Assembly (NCBI GenBank): GCA_017460085.1
Contig: JAFUBQ010000013.1
Span: forward strand, 62,001-126,000
Direction of reading: 5' to 3'
Source of the DNA: Alphaproteobacteria bacterium
GTDB taxonomy: Bacteria; Pseudomonadota; Alphaproteobacteria; RF32; CAG-239
DNA: 64,000 nt
Shown: in pieces, positions 49,170-59,766 of the stretch
Layout of the letters: the number at the start of each line of letters is the position of its first letter
How positions within the stretch are numbered: position 1 is the first letter of the stretch
Position numbers and translations under genes: made by a program
Notes under the pieces: model-generated
The model's input: only the letters and a program-made list of their open reading frames with translations
Told to the model about the DNA's origin: nothing
The model's database searches: none

Positions 49170-50429
49170 TTATTTTACCATTTTTTCCATTTCATCATAA
49201 CTTGGATATTTTTGCAAATTACCGAGCAATGTATAAGTTAGTTTGCCGCTGAAAATTTGCTGCGCCATGGTGCGGATATTTTCTTTAGATACGCTTTCCA
49301 CACGTTCCACAATTTCCGCAATCGGCAAATTACGGTTGTGAATAAGTTGCTGGCGGGCAATAACCTCTGCGGTTGAAGATGAACTTTCTAAAGCCATTAA
49401 AATACTTGCTTTAAGCTGAACTTTTACGCGGTTAAGTTCTTTATCATTCACAAAATCATTGCTGATTTTTTTTATTTCATCAGCCACCACCGGTAAATAA
49501 TTTTGAATTTGCTCGGCATCTAAACCGGCATAAATACCAAACAAACCGCTTTCTATGTGAGCATTTGTAAAGCTATATACCGAATAAACCAAGCCGCGCT
49601 TTTCTCTAATTTCTTGGAATAAGCGCGATGACATACTGCCGCCTAAAATGGTTGATAAAATTGTGGCATGATAATATTGCTCGCTGTCATAGGCTATGCT
49701 AGGAAAACCAAGTAAAACCTGTGCTTGCTCAATATCACGTTTTTTAGCAAAAATGCCGCCGGTATATATTTGTTTATCCGGAGTAAATGATGTTTTAGCT
49801 TGCAATGCAGACATGCGTTCTTCAACCATTTGCACAAATTGTTGATGTTTTAAATTACCAACGGCGGCAACCACAATATTTTCGGCAGCATAATTGTGGC
49901 TCATATAATTATGCAAAGTTTCCGGTGTGAACGAACGGACCTTTTCGGCCGGACCTAAAATACTGCGCCCCAAAGCCTGATTGGCAAAAGCAGTTTCTTG
50001 AAAATAGTCAAACACAATATCACTCGGGTCATCGTTGGTTTGCTTAATTTCCTGCACTACAACCTCTTTTTCTTTAGCCATTTCTGTAACATTAAATGTC
50101 GGCGCCATCACCAAATCAGCCAAAACATCAATTGCTAATTCTATGTCATTTTTCAGCATTTTGGCGTAAAAAACCGTAAATTCGCGAGAAGTATAGGCAT
50201 TGGTTGAACCGCCGACATTTTCAATATCTTCCCAAATTTGCGTAGTGTTACGTTTTTTTGTACCTTTAAAAACCATATGTTCCACAAAATGCGAAACACC
50301 ATTAACCGACTCTTGTTCATAAGCTGAGCCGGTGTTCACCCATAGGCCTAGAGAAACGGTTTCGGTTTGCGGGCGTTCAACCGTTATAATCCGCAAGCCG
50401 TTCGCCAATGTTGATAAATTAACCTGCAT
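49170..50429 (-). CDS. M16 family zinc peptidase
   Basis: A 419-aa protein of the processing-peptidase type. GVSHFVEHMVFKGT gives the inverted zinc motif HxxEH (H47, E50, H51); a further Glu about 76 residues on (EKEVVVQEIKQ) completes the site. GLVYSVYSF and the glycine-rich GGSMSSRLFQEIREK are typical of the second half-domain. No signal peptide is seen. Bacterial members act as single-chain peptidases. It is divergent from elbB, 95 bp apart. Confidence 0.9.
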   Translation of the reverse strand: MQVNLSTLANGLRIITVERPQTETVSLGLWVNTGSAYEQESVNGVSHFVEHMVFKGTKKRNTTQIWEDIENVGGSTNAYTSREFTVFYAKMLKNDIELAIDVLADLVMAPTFNVTEMAKEKEVVVQEIKQTNDDPSDIVFDYFQETAFANQALGRSILGPAEKVRSFTPETLHNYMSHNYAAENIVVAAVGNLKHQQFVQMVEERMSALQAKTSFTPDKQIYTGGIFAKKRDIEQAQVLLGFPSIAYDSEQYYHATILSTILGGSMSSRLFQEIREKRGLVYSVYSFTNAHIESGLFGIYAGLDAEQIQNYLPVVADEIKKISNDFVNDKELNRVKVQLKASILMALESSSSTAEVIARQQLIHNRNLPIAEIVERVESVSKENIRTMAQQIFSGKLTYTLLGNLQKYPSYDEMEKMVK

Positions 50430-50524
50430 AAAATTTTTCCTTTATTCTAAAAAAATGTATTTGACAGTATTATATTGTCTGATTAGGATAAATCAATATA
50501 AATATTTATGTAAGGGGAGATAAA

Positions 50525-51199
50525 ATGCAAAAAAATCCACATTTTGCGGTTGTTCTATCCGGTTGCGGAAGGGCTGATGGTTCAGAAATTCATGAAGCAG
50601 TGTTTGCGCTTTTGTGTGTGCAAAATATGGGCTGCACTTTTCAGTGTTTTGCACCGAATATTAATCAAGCGGCGGTGATTAATCATTTAGATAATCAGCC
50701 GATGGTGGAAACGCGTAATGTTTTGGTGGAAGCAGCGCGAATTGCGCGGGGCAATATTTTGCCGTTAGAAGATTTTCATGCAGAAGATTTTGACGGCATA
50801 ATCTTTCCAGGTGGTTTAGGGGCTGTAACAAATTGGTGCGATTTTGCCTCTAAAGGGACGCAATGTTCGGTAGATACAAGTGTGCGTGAAGTTATCAGAG
50901 CTTGCTGGGAACATAAAGTTGTTATCGGGGCAATGTGCATTGCACCGGTTTTGGTGGCGCTTGTTTTGGCAGATAAAAAAGTGCACTTTACCTTGGGGGC
51001 AGGGGGTGCAACGGCAGAAAAGTTAGAAAAACTCGGAGCTGTGCATGAAGAAGTTGGTGTGACCGATGTTTGTATAGACCGCAAAAATTTGGTTTGTTCA
51101 ACGCCGGCATATATGCTTGCCACCAATATGCTTGATGTTTGCCAAGGAGCGCAAAATATGGTGGGGGCTATGTGTCAACTGATGAAAGATAGAGCATAA
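50525..51199 (+). CDS. elbB: ElbB, glyoxalase-like DJ-1 superfamily protein
   Basis: The 224-aa protein has the ElbB signature: VLSGCGRADGSEIHEAV, IIFPGGLGAVTNW, and GAMCIAPVLVA with the nucleophilic-elbow Cys. ElbB belongs to the DJ-1/PfpI class-I glutamine-amidotransferase-like fold and has been annotated as an isoprenoid-biosynthesis factor with glyoxalase activity. AGGGGAG precedes the ATG and a strong terminator follows. Confidence 0.92.
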   Translation: MQKNPHFAVVLSGCGRADGSEIHEAVFALLCVQNMGCTFQCFAPNINQAAVINHLDNQPMVETRNVLVEAARIARGNILPLEDFHAEDFDGIIFPGGLGAVTNWCDFASKGTQCSVDTSVREVIRACWEHKVVIGAMCIAPVLVALVLADKKVHFTLGAGGATAEKLEKLGAVHEEVGVTDVCIDRKNLVCSTPAYMLATNMLDVCQGAQNMVGAMCQLMKDRA

Positions 51200-51205
51200 A
51201 AAGAA

Positions 51206-51230
51206 AAATCCGTTCAAGTTGAACGGATTT
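51206..51230. terminator. terminator after elbB
   Basis: AAATCCGTTC/GAACGGATTT, a 10-bp perfect stem with a 5-nt loop, is followed by T residues. It can also serve the convergent gene at 51250. Confidence 0.85.
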
Positions 51231-51249
51231 TTTGCAGAAAACTTATATC

Positions 51250-51531
51250 TTATTTTGCCGAAGTTTTCTTATTTGTAGTAGAGCTTTTATTAGCCGTAGT
51301 TGCTTTAGAAGCAGATGTTTTAGAAGATGAAACGGATTTAGCCGAAGTCGTCTTTTTTGTTGTAGTTTTAGTGCAACCGCAAGAAGAACTTTTGCAAGTT
51401 CCGTATAGTTGATTGATTGCTTGATTCCAAAAATATTCATCTTGACCATTCGGGCAACCGGCATTTTGCCAATTATAATATGCAGCCAATCTGATATTCT
51501 CTTCATTATATTTTTTATTTGTTGTAGCCAT
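51250..51531 (-). CDS. DUF2934 protein with histone-like tail
   Basis: Residues about 8-45 of this 93-aa protein (EENIRLAAYYNWQNAGCPNG, then WNQAINQL) match DUF2934. The remaining half is a Lys/Ser/Thr/Ala-rich low-complexity tail resembling histone H1-like DNA-binding tails. SSCGC in between may form a metal site or disulfide. GGAG precedes the ATG. Confidence 0.75.
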   Translation of the reverse strand: MATTNKKYNEENIRLAAYYNWQNAGCPNGQDEYFWNQAINQLYGTCKSSSCGCTKTTTKKTTSAKSVSSSKTSASKATTANKSSTTNKKTSAK

Positions 51532-51752
51532 TATTTTTCTCCAAAAATATACTAATTATGATTTCAACAAGGCTAGTATATGCTTTTTTTTAAATACGTC
51601 AATACTTTAAACGATAAAAATATGCATTTTTTTGTATTTGCTTATATGTTAATTTTTCTTGCAATTCTAAAGAGGAAAATGTATAGATATAAAGAATAGT
51701 TTTAATTGTAGCAAACTGATATTATTTTGCGATTTGTATGAAGGAGTAAATT

Positions 51753-53948
51753 ATGGAAAATCTGTTAGCACAAGAAGAAGTAGATGCCATTATAAACGGC
51801 GAACACGGTAATGTTTTTGCGGTGTTGGGCATTCATCGCGATAAAGGCAGCAAGAAAGTTTTTATCAGAACTTTCAACCCGTTTGCAAAATCAATTGAAG
51901 TGATTGATGCTGAAGGCAGAAATTTAGGTCAAATGGCAAAGCTTGATAATAGGGGATTTTTCCAAATTAATTTTGATAAAACTTCAGATTTTTATTATAA
52001 ATTTCGCATTGTTAATGACCAAGGACATACCTATGAACAGGAAGATGTTTATCGTTTTGCTTCTACCATTGGTGACATTGATGAATATTTGTTTGCACAG
52101 GGAAATCATCGCGAGATATATAAAAAGCTTGGTGCGCACATTATGGAGATGGAGGGTATTAAGGGGGTAGGTTTTGCCGTGTGGGCGCCAAATGCCAAGC
52201 GAGTTTCAGTGGTTGGCAATTTTAATAATTGGGACGGCCGTACTCACGTGATGCGTAAACATATCAGTTGCGGAATATGGGACATTTTCATTCCGGATTT
52301 GGTTGAGGGTGAATATTATAAATTTGAAATTAAAACACAGGATAATCGCATTTTATCAAAATCAGACCCAATGGCTACTTATGCGGAGGTGCGGCCGAAA
52401 ACAGCTTCAATTGTTTATGACATTAATCACTATCAATGGAATGATGACGGTTGGATGAAATATCGTAAAACAAGCAATACTTATGATAAACCGATGTCAA
52501 TTTATGAAGTGCATTTGGGTTCATGGCGCCGTAAAGGTGACGGCAGCGAGTTTTTAACTTATCGCGAGCTTGCCGACAGATTAGTGTCGTATGTCAGCAA
52601 TATGGGCTTTACACATGTGGAATTTTTACCGCTTTGCGAACATCCGTTTGATGCCTCATGGGGATATCAAATTACCGGATTATTTGCTCCGACATCGCGT
52701 TTCGGAACACCGGACGATTTTCGGTATATGATTGATAAATTTCATCAGGCCGGTATTAGTGTGATTATGGATTGGGTGCCGGCTCATTTTCCAAAAGACG
52801 GACATGGTTTGGTGGAATTTGATGGTACATGCTTATATGAACATGCTGACCCGCGTAAAGGTGAACATAAAGACTGGGGAACGAAAATTTATAATTATGG
52901 CCGCACAGAAGTTTGCAATTTGTTGTGCGCCAGTGCTTTATATTGGTTGAAAGAATTTCATATTGACGGATTGCGGGTTGATGCGGTGGCTTCAATGCTA
53001 TATTTGGATTATTCACGCAAAAATGGCGAATGGATTCCGAATGTTTATGGCGGTAACGAAAATTTGGAAGCAATTGCTTTTATTCGTAAAATGAATGAGA
53101 TGGTATATTCTCAAGAACCGGGGGTAATTACTTGTGCCGAAGAATCAACAGCATGGCCAATGGTTTCGCGTCCGGTTTCTGCCGGCGGTTTAGGCTTTGG
53201 CTATAAGTGGAATATGGGGTGGATGAACGATACACTCAAGTATATTGCTCATGAACCTATACATCGCAAATATCATCACGGTCTTTTAACATTTGGGCTT
53301 TTGTATGCATTTAATGAAAACTTTATTTTACCGATTTCTCATGATGAAGTGGTGCATGGTAAAGGCTCAATGCTTTCTAAAATGCCGGGTGATGAGTGGC
53401 AAAAATTTGCTACATTGCGGGCATATTATGGTTTTATGTGGACTCACCCTGGTAAAAAATTGCTCTTTATGGGGTGTGAATTCGGACAAGATTGGGAGTG
53501 GAACAGTAATGAAAGTTTGCGCTGGCATCTGCTGGATTATCCAATGTATAAAGGAGTGCAAAATTGCGTGCGTGATTTGAATTTAATGTATAAAGGCAAT
53601 GCTCCGTTATATGAAGAAGATTTTGATTCGCGTGGTTTTGAGTGGATAGATTATGCGGCAGTTGATGATAGTGTTATTTCATATATTCGCCGCGGACATA
53701 ATCATGAAGATTATTTAATTGTTGTGTGTAACTTTACTCCGGTTGTGCGGCACAATTATCGAGTTGGTGTGCCGGAGGCTTGCGCATATCAGGAAATTTT
53801 TAACAGTGATGACCCTAATTATTGGGGAAGCGGTGTGCGCAATGAAGGACCGCAACAAGCACAAAATTATGGCATAAACGGCAGACCTTATTCGGTTGAA
53901 CTGGTTTTACCGCCATTGTCAACAATTGTGTTGAAACCATTGCGATAG
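51753..53948 (+). CDS. glgB: GlgB, 1,4-alpha-glucan branching enzyme
   Basis: A 731-aa GH13 enzyme with the standard order: N-terminal carbohydrate-binding modules ([40 protein letters not shown]), then the barrel. The nucleophile Asp is D410 in [10 protein letters not shown], the acid Glu is E463 in TCAEEST, and [13 protein letters not shown] follows. It transfers glucan segments to make alpha-1,6 branches in glycogen. GAAGGAG precedes the ATG. It heads an operon with glgX and malQ. Confidence 0.96.
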   Translation: MENLLAQEEVDAIINGEHGNVFAVLGIHRDKGSKKVFIRTFNPFAKSIEVIDAEGRNLGQMAKLDNRGFFQINFDKTSDFYYKFRIVNDQGHTYEQEDVYRFASTIGDIDEYLFAQGNHREIYKKLGAHIMEMEGIKGVGFAVWAPNAKRVSVVGNFNNWDGRTHVMRKHISCGIWDIFIPDLVEGEYYKFEIKTQDNRILSKSDPMATYAEVRPKTASIVYDINHYQWNDDGWMKYRKTSNTYDKPMSIYEVHLGSWRRKGDGSEFLTYRELADRLVSYVSNMGFTHVEFLPLCEHPFDASWGYQITGLFAPTSRFGTPDDFRYMIDKFHQAGISVIMDWVPAHFPKDGHGLVEFDGTCLYEHADPRKGEHKDWGTKIYNYGRTEVCNLLCASALYWLKEFHIDGLRVDAVASMLYLDYSRKNGEWIPNVYGGNENLEAIAFIRKMNEMVYSQEPGVITCAEESTAWPMVSRPVSAGGLGFGYKWNMGWMNDTLKYIAHEPIHRKYHHGLLTFGLLYAFNENFILPISHDEVVHGKGSMLSKMPGDEWQKFATLRAYYGFMWTHPGKKLLFMGCEFGQDWEWNSNESLRWHLLDYPMYKGVQNCVRDLNLMYKGNAPLYEEDFDSRGFEWIDYAAVDDSVISYIRRGHNHEDYLIVVCNFTPVVRHNYRVGVPEACAYQEIFNSDDPNYWGSGVRNEGPQQAQNYGINGRPYSVELVLPPLSTIVLKPLR

Positions 53949-53960
53949 TCAGGAGAATTT

Positions 53961-56045
53961 ATGGTTAAGTATATTACAGCAAAGGGTAGAGCATATCCGT
54001 TAGGTTCAACTTATGACGGAGAGGGAGTAAATTTTGCACTATTTTCTGCTAATGCGGAAAAAGTAGAACTTTGTTTGTTTGATGAAACCGGAACAATAGA
54101 AAAAGAACGCCTGACCATTAGCGAAAGTGAAAATAATATATGGCATATTTATGTTAAAGATTTGCAACCTGGACAAATATACGGCTATCGTGTTTACGGG
54201 CCATATAATCCTATAGAGGGCAAACGTTTTAATCCGCATAAATTGCTATTAGACCCTTATGCTAAAAAACTGAGCGGACGTTTGATATGGCATAAGGCCT
54301 TGTTTGGTTATGATGTTGATAGTCCGGATAAAGATTTATCTTTTAGCACTCTTGACAGTGCGCCGTATATGCCTAAGGCGGTGGTGGTTGAAGATACTTT
54401 TGACTGGGAAAATGATGTGCATCCGCAAATTCCGCATACTGAAACAATAATATATGAAACGCATGTTCGCGGTTATACCATGCTGCACCCGAAAGTTGAA
54501 CATTGTCATCGCGGTAAATTTTTGGGTTTAGCCAATAAAAGTGTTACAGATTATTTGCATTGGCTGGGCATAACATCGGTTGAACTATTGCCTGTTTTTG
54601 CCTTTTACGGTGAAAAAGACGGAATGTATATTGATAATTATTGGGGGTATGAAACACTTTCGTTTTTTGCGCCGGAGCCTAAATATTTGGCGCACAATGA
54701 TATAGATGAATTTAAACAAATGGTGAAAACGCTGCACGCAAGCGGCAAAGAAGTTATCTTAGATGTGGTGTATAATCACACAATTGAAGGCAACCAATTA
54801 GGACCGACATTGTGCTATCGCGGTATTGATAACGAAAGTTATTACACATTGCAGGAAAACAAACGTTTTTATTTTGACACGACCGGTTGCGGGGCTTCGT
54901 TTAATTTGCAAAATCCATATGTTTTAACATTGGTAATGGATTCAATGCGCTATTGGGTGCAAACAATGCATGTAGATGGTTTCAGACTTGATTTAGCTAC
55001 ATCATTAAGCCGTTTTCGCGGTGAATTTACCCAAGACAGCGGCTTTTTATTGGCAGCCCGACAAGATGAAATTTTGCGCCAAGTTAAAATGATTGCCGAG
55101 CCGTGGGATGCCACTATGAATGGTTATCAAATCGGAGCATATCCTCAAGGTTGGTGCGAGTGGAATGACCGTTATCGCGATGTGGTGCGGCGTTTTTGGC
55201 GCGGCGATTATAAGCAGGTTGGTGAATTTGCCAGCCGTTTAGCCGGTTCAAGCGATATTTTCGGATATGGAAATCGCAGTATTTGGAGTAGTATCAATTT
55301 TTTAACTTCGCATGACGGATTTAATTTGCACGATTTAGTCAGCTATAATACAAAGCATAATCAGGTGAACGGCGAAGAAAACCGCGATGGCAATGATGCA
55401 AATTGGAGCTGGAATTCCGGTGTTGAGGGAATAACCGATGATGAAGCGATAAATATTAACCGCCGTCAAAGATTGAGAGCAATGCTGGCAACGTTGTTTA
55501 CATCTTTCGGAACACCGATGTTGGTTGCCGGTGATGAATTCGGTAACACTCAATTTGGTAATAATAATCCGTATTGTCAAGATAATGTAATGACATGGAT
55601 TGTGTGGGAGGCAATTAACAGCCAAGATAAAGAATTGGCAAAATATGTGCAAAAACTTATTGCGTTGCGTCGGAAGATGAATATTTTTCAGCGGACTGGA
55701 TTTTTTAACGGTCAAATCATAGAGAAATATGCCAAGCAAAAAATTAAAGACATTATGTGGTTAACAAATGAGGGCAGGGAGTTTACTAATCAAGATTGGT
55801 ATATTGAACGGCGGAAAAGTTTATCATGCTTTGTTTATGGCGAAGAAACCTCGTATATGCTTATTTATAATGCCAATGAACAAGAGATGTTATGGCAGCT
55901 GCCGGAGTTTTGCAAAAAAGCCGTTGCACAGATAATTTTAGATAGTTCGCAACAAGCTGAAAATACATCAATTTCAGCCAAACAAAAATTTATGGTTCCG
56001 GCATGGACAATGATGGTTATGGAAATTAATAAACCGAGGAAATAA
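53961..56045 (+). CDS. glgX: GlgX-type glycogen debranching enzyme
   Basis: A 694-aa GH13 isoamylase-type enzyme. The N-terminal module is YPLGSTYDGEGVNFALFSAN; the barrel has ILDVVYNHT, D344 in DGFRLDLATS, E380 in MIAEPWDA, and TSHDGFNLHDLV. GlgX hydrolyses alpha-1,6 links of limit dextrins. It starts 12 bp after glgB with an AGGAG site. Confidence 0.95.
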   Translation: MVKYITAKGRAYPLGSTYDGEGVNFALFSANAEKVELCLFDETGTIEKERLTISESENNIWHIYVKDLQPGQIYGYRVYGPYNPIEGKRFNPHKLLLDPYAKKLSGRLIWHKALFGYDVDSPDKDLSFSTLDSAPYMPKAVVVEDTFDWENDVHPQIPHTETIIYETHVRGYTMLHPKVEHCHRGKFLGLANKSVTDYLHWLGITSVELLPVFAFYGEKDGMYIDNYWGYETLSFFAPEPKYLAHNDIDEFKQMVKTLHASGKEVILDVVYNHTIEGNQLGPTLCYRGIDNESYYTLQENKRFYFDTTGCGASFNLQNPYVLTLVMDSMRYWVQTMHVDGFRLDLATSLSRFRGEFTQDSGFLLAARQDEILRQVKMIAEPWDATMNGYQIGAYPQGWCEWNDRYRDVVRRFWRGDYKQVGEFASRLAGSSDIFGYGNRSIWSSINFLTSHDGFNLHDLVSYNTKHNQVNGEENRDGNDANWSWNSGVEGITDDEAININRRQRLRAMLATLFTSFGTPMLVAGDEFGNTQFGNNNPYCQDNVMTWIVWEAINSQDKELAKYVQKLIALRRKMNIFQRTGFFNGQIIEKYAKQKIKDIMWLTNEGREFTNQDWYIERRKSLSCFVYGEETSYMLIYNANEQEMLWQLPEFCKKAVAQIILDSSQQAENTSISAKQKFMVPAWTMMVMEINKPRK

Positions 56046-56048
56046 AAA

Positions 56049-58172
56049 ATGGAAAATTCTTGGGATATGCTGCTTGAAAAGTTAGGTATTGCAAAATCTT
56101 TTACTGATGCGGCACATCAATATATGCCGCATATTGTGGCAGATGAGACATTGCTTAAAATGGTTAATTATTTAGGCTTTCCGCTTAAAAATATGTCAGA
56201 TAGCGAAAAACTATTGCAAAAAATAGCCGATAAACGTTGGCAATATGCACTTGAGCCAATTTATGTGGTGCGGCAAAATGCCGTGAGATTTGATGTTATT
56301 GTGCCGGCAAATAAGGTAGATTCATTGGAAATAAGCATATCTTGTGGAAATAAAGAAGTTGAGGCACAATATACTCAGAAGATTGTAACGGAAAAGCAAT
56401 GCGGACGAACCATCTATCAAAGGCTTGAAATTGAAATTGTGAATGAATTGGCACCGCAATATTATACTGTGCAAGTTGCCTGCGGTGAGCAAACTTATCA
56501 AACCACTTTGGCGGTATCACCCAATAAATGTTATATTCCGGAAATATTATCCGCAAAAAAGCTGTGGGGATTTGCCATTCAGCTTTATTCTTTGGCAAGT
56601 GTGCGCAATTGGGGTGTTGGTGATTTTACCGACTTATTGAATTTAGTGAAAATATGCGCCGATAAAGGGGCAGATGTTATCGGTATAAATCCACTAAATG
56701 TGCTGTTTCACGATTATCCGGAAAACGCCAGCCCATATTCCTCAATCAGCCGCTTATATTTGAATCCGATATATATAGATGTGGAAAAAGTTGCCGGTTT
56801 TAAGCCGGAAATGCTGCAGGGAAAAGAAGCTGTTTTACAAGCGGTGCGCCAAAGTGAAGATATTGACTATACAACGGTGTATCGGCTTAAAATAGATATA
56901 TTGCGGCGTATTTTTGATGAATTTTTACCAACGGCAAAATCGGAAAATTGTGAATTTAAGCGTTTTTGCGAAGAGCAGGGCGATGATTTACAGCAATTGG
57001 CCGTATATCAAGCCATTTATTCTTTTTATTGCGATAAAATATATGGCGGTTGGCGGGCATGGCCGAAAGAAATGCAAAATCCTCACTCTAAAGAGGTGAA
57101 AAAGTTTGCGGTTGAGCATAAGCAAGAAATATTATTTTTTAAATATTTGCAATATTTGGCAGATAAGCAACTGGATGAAGTTGGTCAAGAAATAAAAAAG
57201 CTTGGCTTGCAGATTGGTTTGTATCGCGATTTGCCGGTAGGGTTATGTAAAGACAGTGCCGAATTATGGGAAGGTCAGGATCTATTTATTAAAAACTGCG
57301 GTGCCGGTGCGCCGCCAGATGCTTTTTTTCCTAAAGGGCAAAAGTGGTGCTTAGGGGCATTTAATCCCTATACATTAAAAGCAAATGCCTACATTCCGTT
57401 CATCAAAATTTTGCGGGCAGCAATGCAAAATGCCGGAGCGCTGCGCATTGACCATGTGATGAGCTTGATGCGGCTGTATATTATTCCTGATTGCGGTGAT
57501 GACGGTACCTATGTATATTATAATTTTGATGATATGCTAGGTATAGTTGCCTTAGAGAGCGCATTGAATAAGTGTATGGTTGTAGGTGAAAGTATTGGCA
57601 ATGTTCCGGATGGATTTATTGAGAAAATTTATGAACGAGGAATATATTCTTTGAGCGTTTTGTGGGCCGAGCGTTGGAATGGCTGTGGTGATTTTAAGCA
57701 ACCGGAAAATTTTGCCCGTCAAGCCTTTTGTTCAGTAGGAACGCACGATATGGCACCGCTGAAAATGCGTTGGTTCGGTTATGATATTGAAACTATGTAT
57801 CAATTGCAGATGATAACGGCGCAAGAACGGCAAAATCAATATAAAGGGCGTGAAGATGAACGTTGCAAATTATTACAAGCGCTTGATTATTCCGGTGTTT
57901 GGCCGCAAAATAAACCGCGGCAAGGTGATTGCTTGTTTGGTGAAGGCTATCCGAATGGTATTATGGAAGCGGTGCAAAGCTATGTTTCTTCCAGTTGTTG
58001 CGAAGTGTATTTAATGCAGCCGGAAGATGTATTTGGTGTAGTAAAGCTGCAAAATTTACCAGGAACCGATAGAGATAAGCACCCGAATTGGCGCCGCAAG
58101 TTGCCGGTTAAAATTGAAGATTGGCCGCAAAATGAGGCTTTTTGCGGAGCGTTGCATGCACTTAAACGCTAG
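56049..58172 (+). CDS. malQ: MalQ, 4-alpha-glucanotransferase
   Basis: A 707-aa GH77 amylomaltase. The N-terminal about 180 residues are the beta-sandwich region found in longer MalQ proteins. The catalytic core has IGLYRDLPVG, GAPPDAFFPKGQKW, D468 in LRIDHVMSLMRLY, GESIGNVPDGF with the acid Glu, and GTHDMAPL. It disproportionates maltodextrins. Three base pairs separate it from glgX, so the three genes form a glycogen remodelling operon. glgC, glgA and glgP are not in the window. Confidence 0.95.
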   Translation: MENSWDMLLEKLGIAKSFTDAAHQYMPHIVADETLLKMVNYLGFPLKNMSDSEKLLQKIADKRWQYALEPIYVVRQNAVRFDVIVPANKVDSLEISISCGNKEVEAQYTQKIVTEKQCGRTIYQRLEIEIVNELAPQYYTVQVACGEQTYQTTLAVSPNKCYIPEILSAKKLWGFAIQLYSLASVRNWGVGDFTDLLNLVKICADKGADVIGINPLNVLFHDYPENASPYSSISRLYLNPIYIDVEKVAGFKPEMLQGKEAVLQAVRQSEDIDYTTVYRLKIDILRRIFDEFLPTAKSENCEFKRFCEEQGDDLQQLAVYQAIYSFYCDKIYGGWRAWPKEMQNPHSKEVKKFAVEHKQEILFFKYLQYLADKQLDEVGQEIKKLGLQIGLYRDLPVGLCKDSAELWEGQDLFIKNCGAGAPPDAFFPKGQKWCLGAFNPYTLKANAYIPFIKILRAAMQNAGALRIDHVMSLMRLYIIPDCGDDGTYVYYNFDDMLGIVALESALNKCMVVGESIGNVPDGFIEKIYERGIYSLSVLWAERWNGCGDFKQPENFARQAFCSVGTHDMAPLKMRWFGYDIETMYQLQMITAQERQNQYKGREDERCKLLQALDYSGVWPQNKPRQGDCLFGEGYPNGIMEAVQSYVSSSCCEVYLMQPEDVFGVVKLQNLPGTDRDKHPNWRRKLPVKIEDWPQNEAFCGALHALKR

Positions 58173-58282
58173 ATTTTGTGATACCCCAAAAAATACATGA
58201 AATTTATTATTCATTTCAAATCTTAAAGTTTTGTACCTGATTGGTTTGTAATTTTCTATGTTTAAAAGAAATTTTACTAAAA

Positions 58283-58359
58283 TGGTGCAAGCGGGCGGAT
58301 TCGAACCGCCTGCCTACTTCTTAGGAGGAAGTCGCTCTATCCTAATGAGCTACGCCTGC
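58283..58359 (-). tRNA. tRNA-Arg(CCU)
   Basis: A 77-nt cloverleaf with acceptor GCAGGCG/CGCTTGC (one G-T pair), D-arm GCTC/GAGC, anticodon stem ACTTC/GAAGT with loop CTCCTAA (anticodon CCT), T-arm GGCGG/CCGCC, and encoded CCA. Confidence 0.93.
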
Positions 58360-58425
58360 GCCAACTATTTCTATAATGCCATTTTTTTATCAAAGCAAGC
58401 AAAATTTAAGAATTTATATTACTGC

Positions 58426-59058
58426 CTAAATTTTTTGCGTTTGCAAATATTTTCTAATCGGCTTATAACTTTGCCGATGTTCTGGTGTTATGCCGTGTGC
58501 TCGAATGCCGGCAATATGCTCTTTTGTGCCGTAACCGGCATTCTTTTCAAACCCGTAATATGGATATTTTGTTGCCAATTTTTGCATCAAGTTATCACGA
58601 TAAACTTTGGCTAAAATACTGGCGGCGGCAATGGAATAAGAGCGCGCATCACCGCTAATATAACAACTGGTCGGACAAACAAATTCTGCCGGTAGCCTGT
58701 TGCCGTCTATTAGAGCCTGCTGCGGCTTAATTTCTAATTGAGTCACGGCTCGCGACATAGCTAAAAATGTGGCTTGCAAAATATTCAGTTCATCAATTTC
58801 TTGCGCCGAAGCCAAGCCGATACCGCAGCAAATATGCCCCAGTTGTTCTTCGTGCCGCAATAACTGATACAGTTTTTCACGTTTTGAAGCAGAAAGTTTT
58901 TTTGAATCATCTAAATTTTGTAACAATTCGGGCGAAACGTCACGCGTTAAAAAAATCACCGCACCGGCAGCCACCGGCCCAACCCACGGCCCGCGTCCGG
59001 CCTCATCAACACCGCATACAACACCTACAAATTTATCTTCAATTTCCCAACTTGGCAT
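58426..59058 (-). CDS. rnhB: RNase HII
   Basis: A 210-aa protein with the complete RNase HII active site: GVDEAGRGPWVGPV (D18, E19), ALIDGN (third Asp) and SIAAASILAKVYRD (fourth acidic residue). The C-terminal YGFEKNAGYGTKEH motif is typical. It removes ribonucleotides misincorporated in DNA and RNA primers. GGAGC precedes the ATG. Confidence 0.95.
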   Translation of the reverse strand: MPSWEIEDKFVGVVCGVDEAGRGPWVGPVAAGAVIFLTRDVSPELLQNLDDSKKLSASKREKLYQLLRHEEQLGHICCGIGLASAQEIDELNILQATFLAMSRAVTQLEIKPQQALIDGNRLPAEFVCPTSCYISGDARSYSIAAASILAKVYRDNLMQKLATKYPYYGFEKNAGYGTKEHIAGIRAHGITPEHRQSYKPIRKYLQTQKI

Positions 59059-59190
59059 TTTTGCTCCTTTTTTGAAACATAATGCGAACTATAGAACAAT
59101 CAGCTGAAAAAACAAGTTGTTTTATATACAAACTAACACAATATCATTTTATAAAAATTCAGGATAATAAATTACACTGTTGATTTTTTA

Positions 59191-59502
59191 TTAATGGCGG
59201 ATAATTTCCACGCCTTCATATTCGGCTTCTACCATTCCGCCGATAACCACCGCCACATTTGCAAAACCGGCACGCTCAAACATTTCAGCGGCTTGCGATG
59301 CTCTGGCACCGCTGGCGCATATAATGTTAACCGTTTCGTTCTTAGAAATGTTATTTTCTTTAATAAATTCCAATGGATTTAAATCTGGCAGATTTTTGTG
59401 CAAATGCGGCAGTTTCAGCTCTTCTGTCTCATGTTCTTCCGGTGAGCGCACATCTAATATAATAGAATTTGCGTGTAAACTAATCGGCTTAATAAATCGC
59501 AT
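59191..59502 (-). CDS. rhodanese-domain protein
   Basis: A single 103-aa rhodanese domain: SIILDVRSPEEHETEEL at the N-terminus and the active-site loop IICASGARASQAAEML-like (here AAEMF), with Cys as sulfur carrier. ERAGFANVAVVIGGM closes the domain. It likely acts as a sulfurtransferase. GGAG precedes the ATG. Confidence 0.88.
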   Translation of the reverse strand: MRFIKPISLHANSIILDVRSPEEHETEELKLPHLHKNLPDLNPLEFIKENNISKNETVNIICASGARASQAAEMFERAGFANVAVVIGGMVEAEYEGVEIIRH

Positions 59503-59550
59503 TTTTTTCTCCTTATCATATAAATAATAATCAGGCTTAAAAATTAAACC

Positions 59551-59688
59551 TCAGCGGCGGTTTTAAAAACCTCCCTCTTGGTATATGAAAAAGTATCGAA
59601 TTTGCTAAATTTTTTAAGGCTCGTCCGCAGCCATAAGCACGTAAGGGGTTCATTTTCGGCGCTTCAAATCCTTGCAACTCATATAAAA
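59551..59688 (-). repeat. inverted, internally deleted copy of the Nudix-fusion locus
   Basis: Read on the minus strand, 59551-59660 matches 48985-49094 (the last codons of the Nudix fusion plus downstream DNA, with small changes). The adjoining 59661-59688 matches 47574-47601 upstream of that gene. The whole coding body is missing between the two blocks. It is a dead remnant of a second copy in inverted orientation. Confidence 0.75.
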
Positions 59689-59689
59689 A

Positions 59690-59725
59690 CATCCCCTCAA
59701 AAGTTTTTTTCTTTCAAAGGGGATG
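59690..59725 (-). terminator. terminator of the carboxylesterase gene
   Basis: CATCCCCT/AGGGGATG pair across a loop and are followed by a T-run on the minus strand, downstream of the stop at 59767. Confidence 0.65.
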
Positions 59726-59766
59726 CTTTTAAGCTTATCACAGAAAACTGCGTTCACTTGACACAT

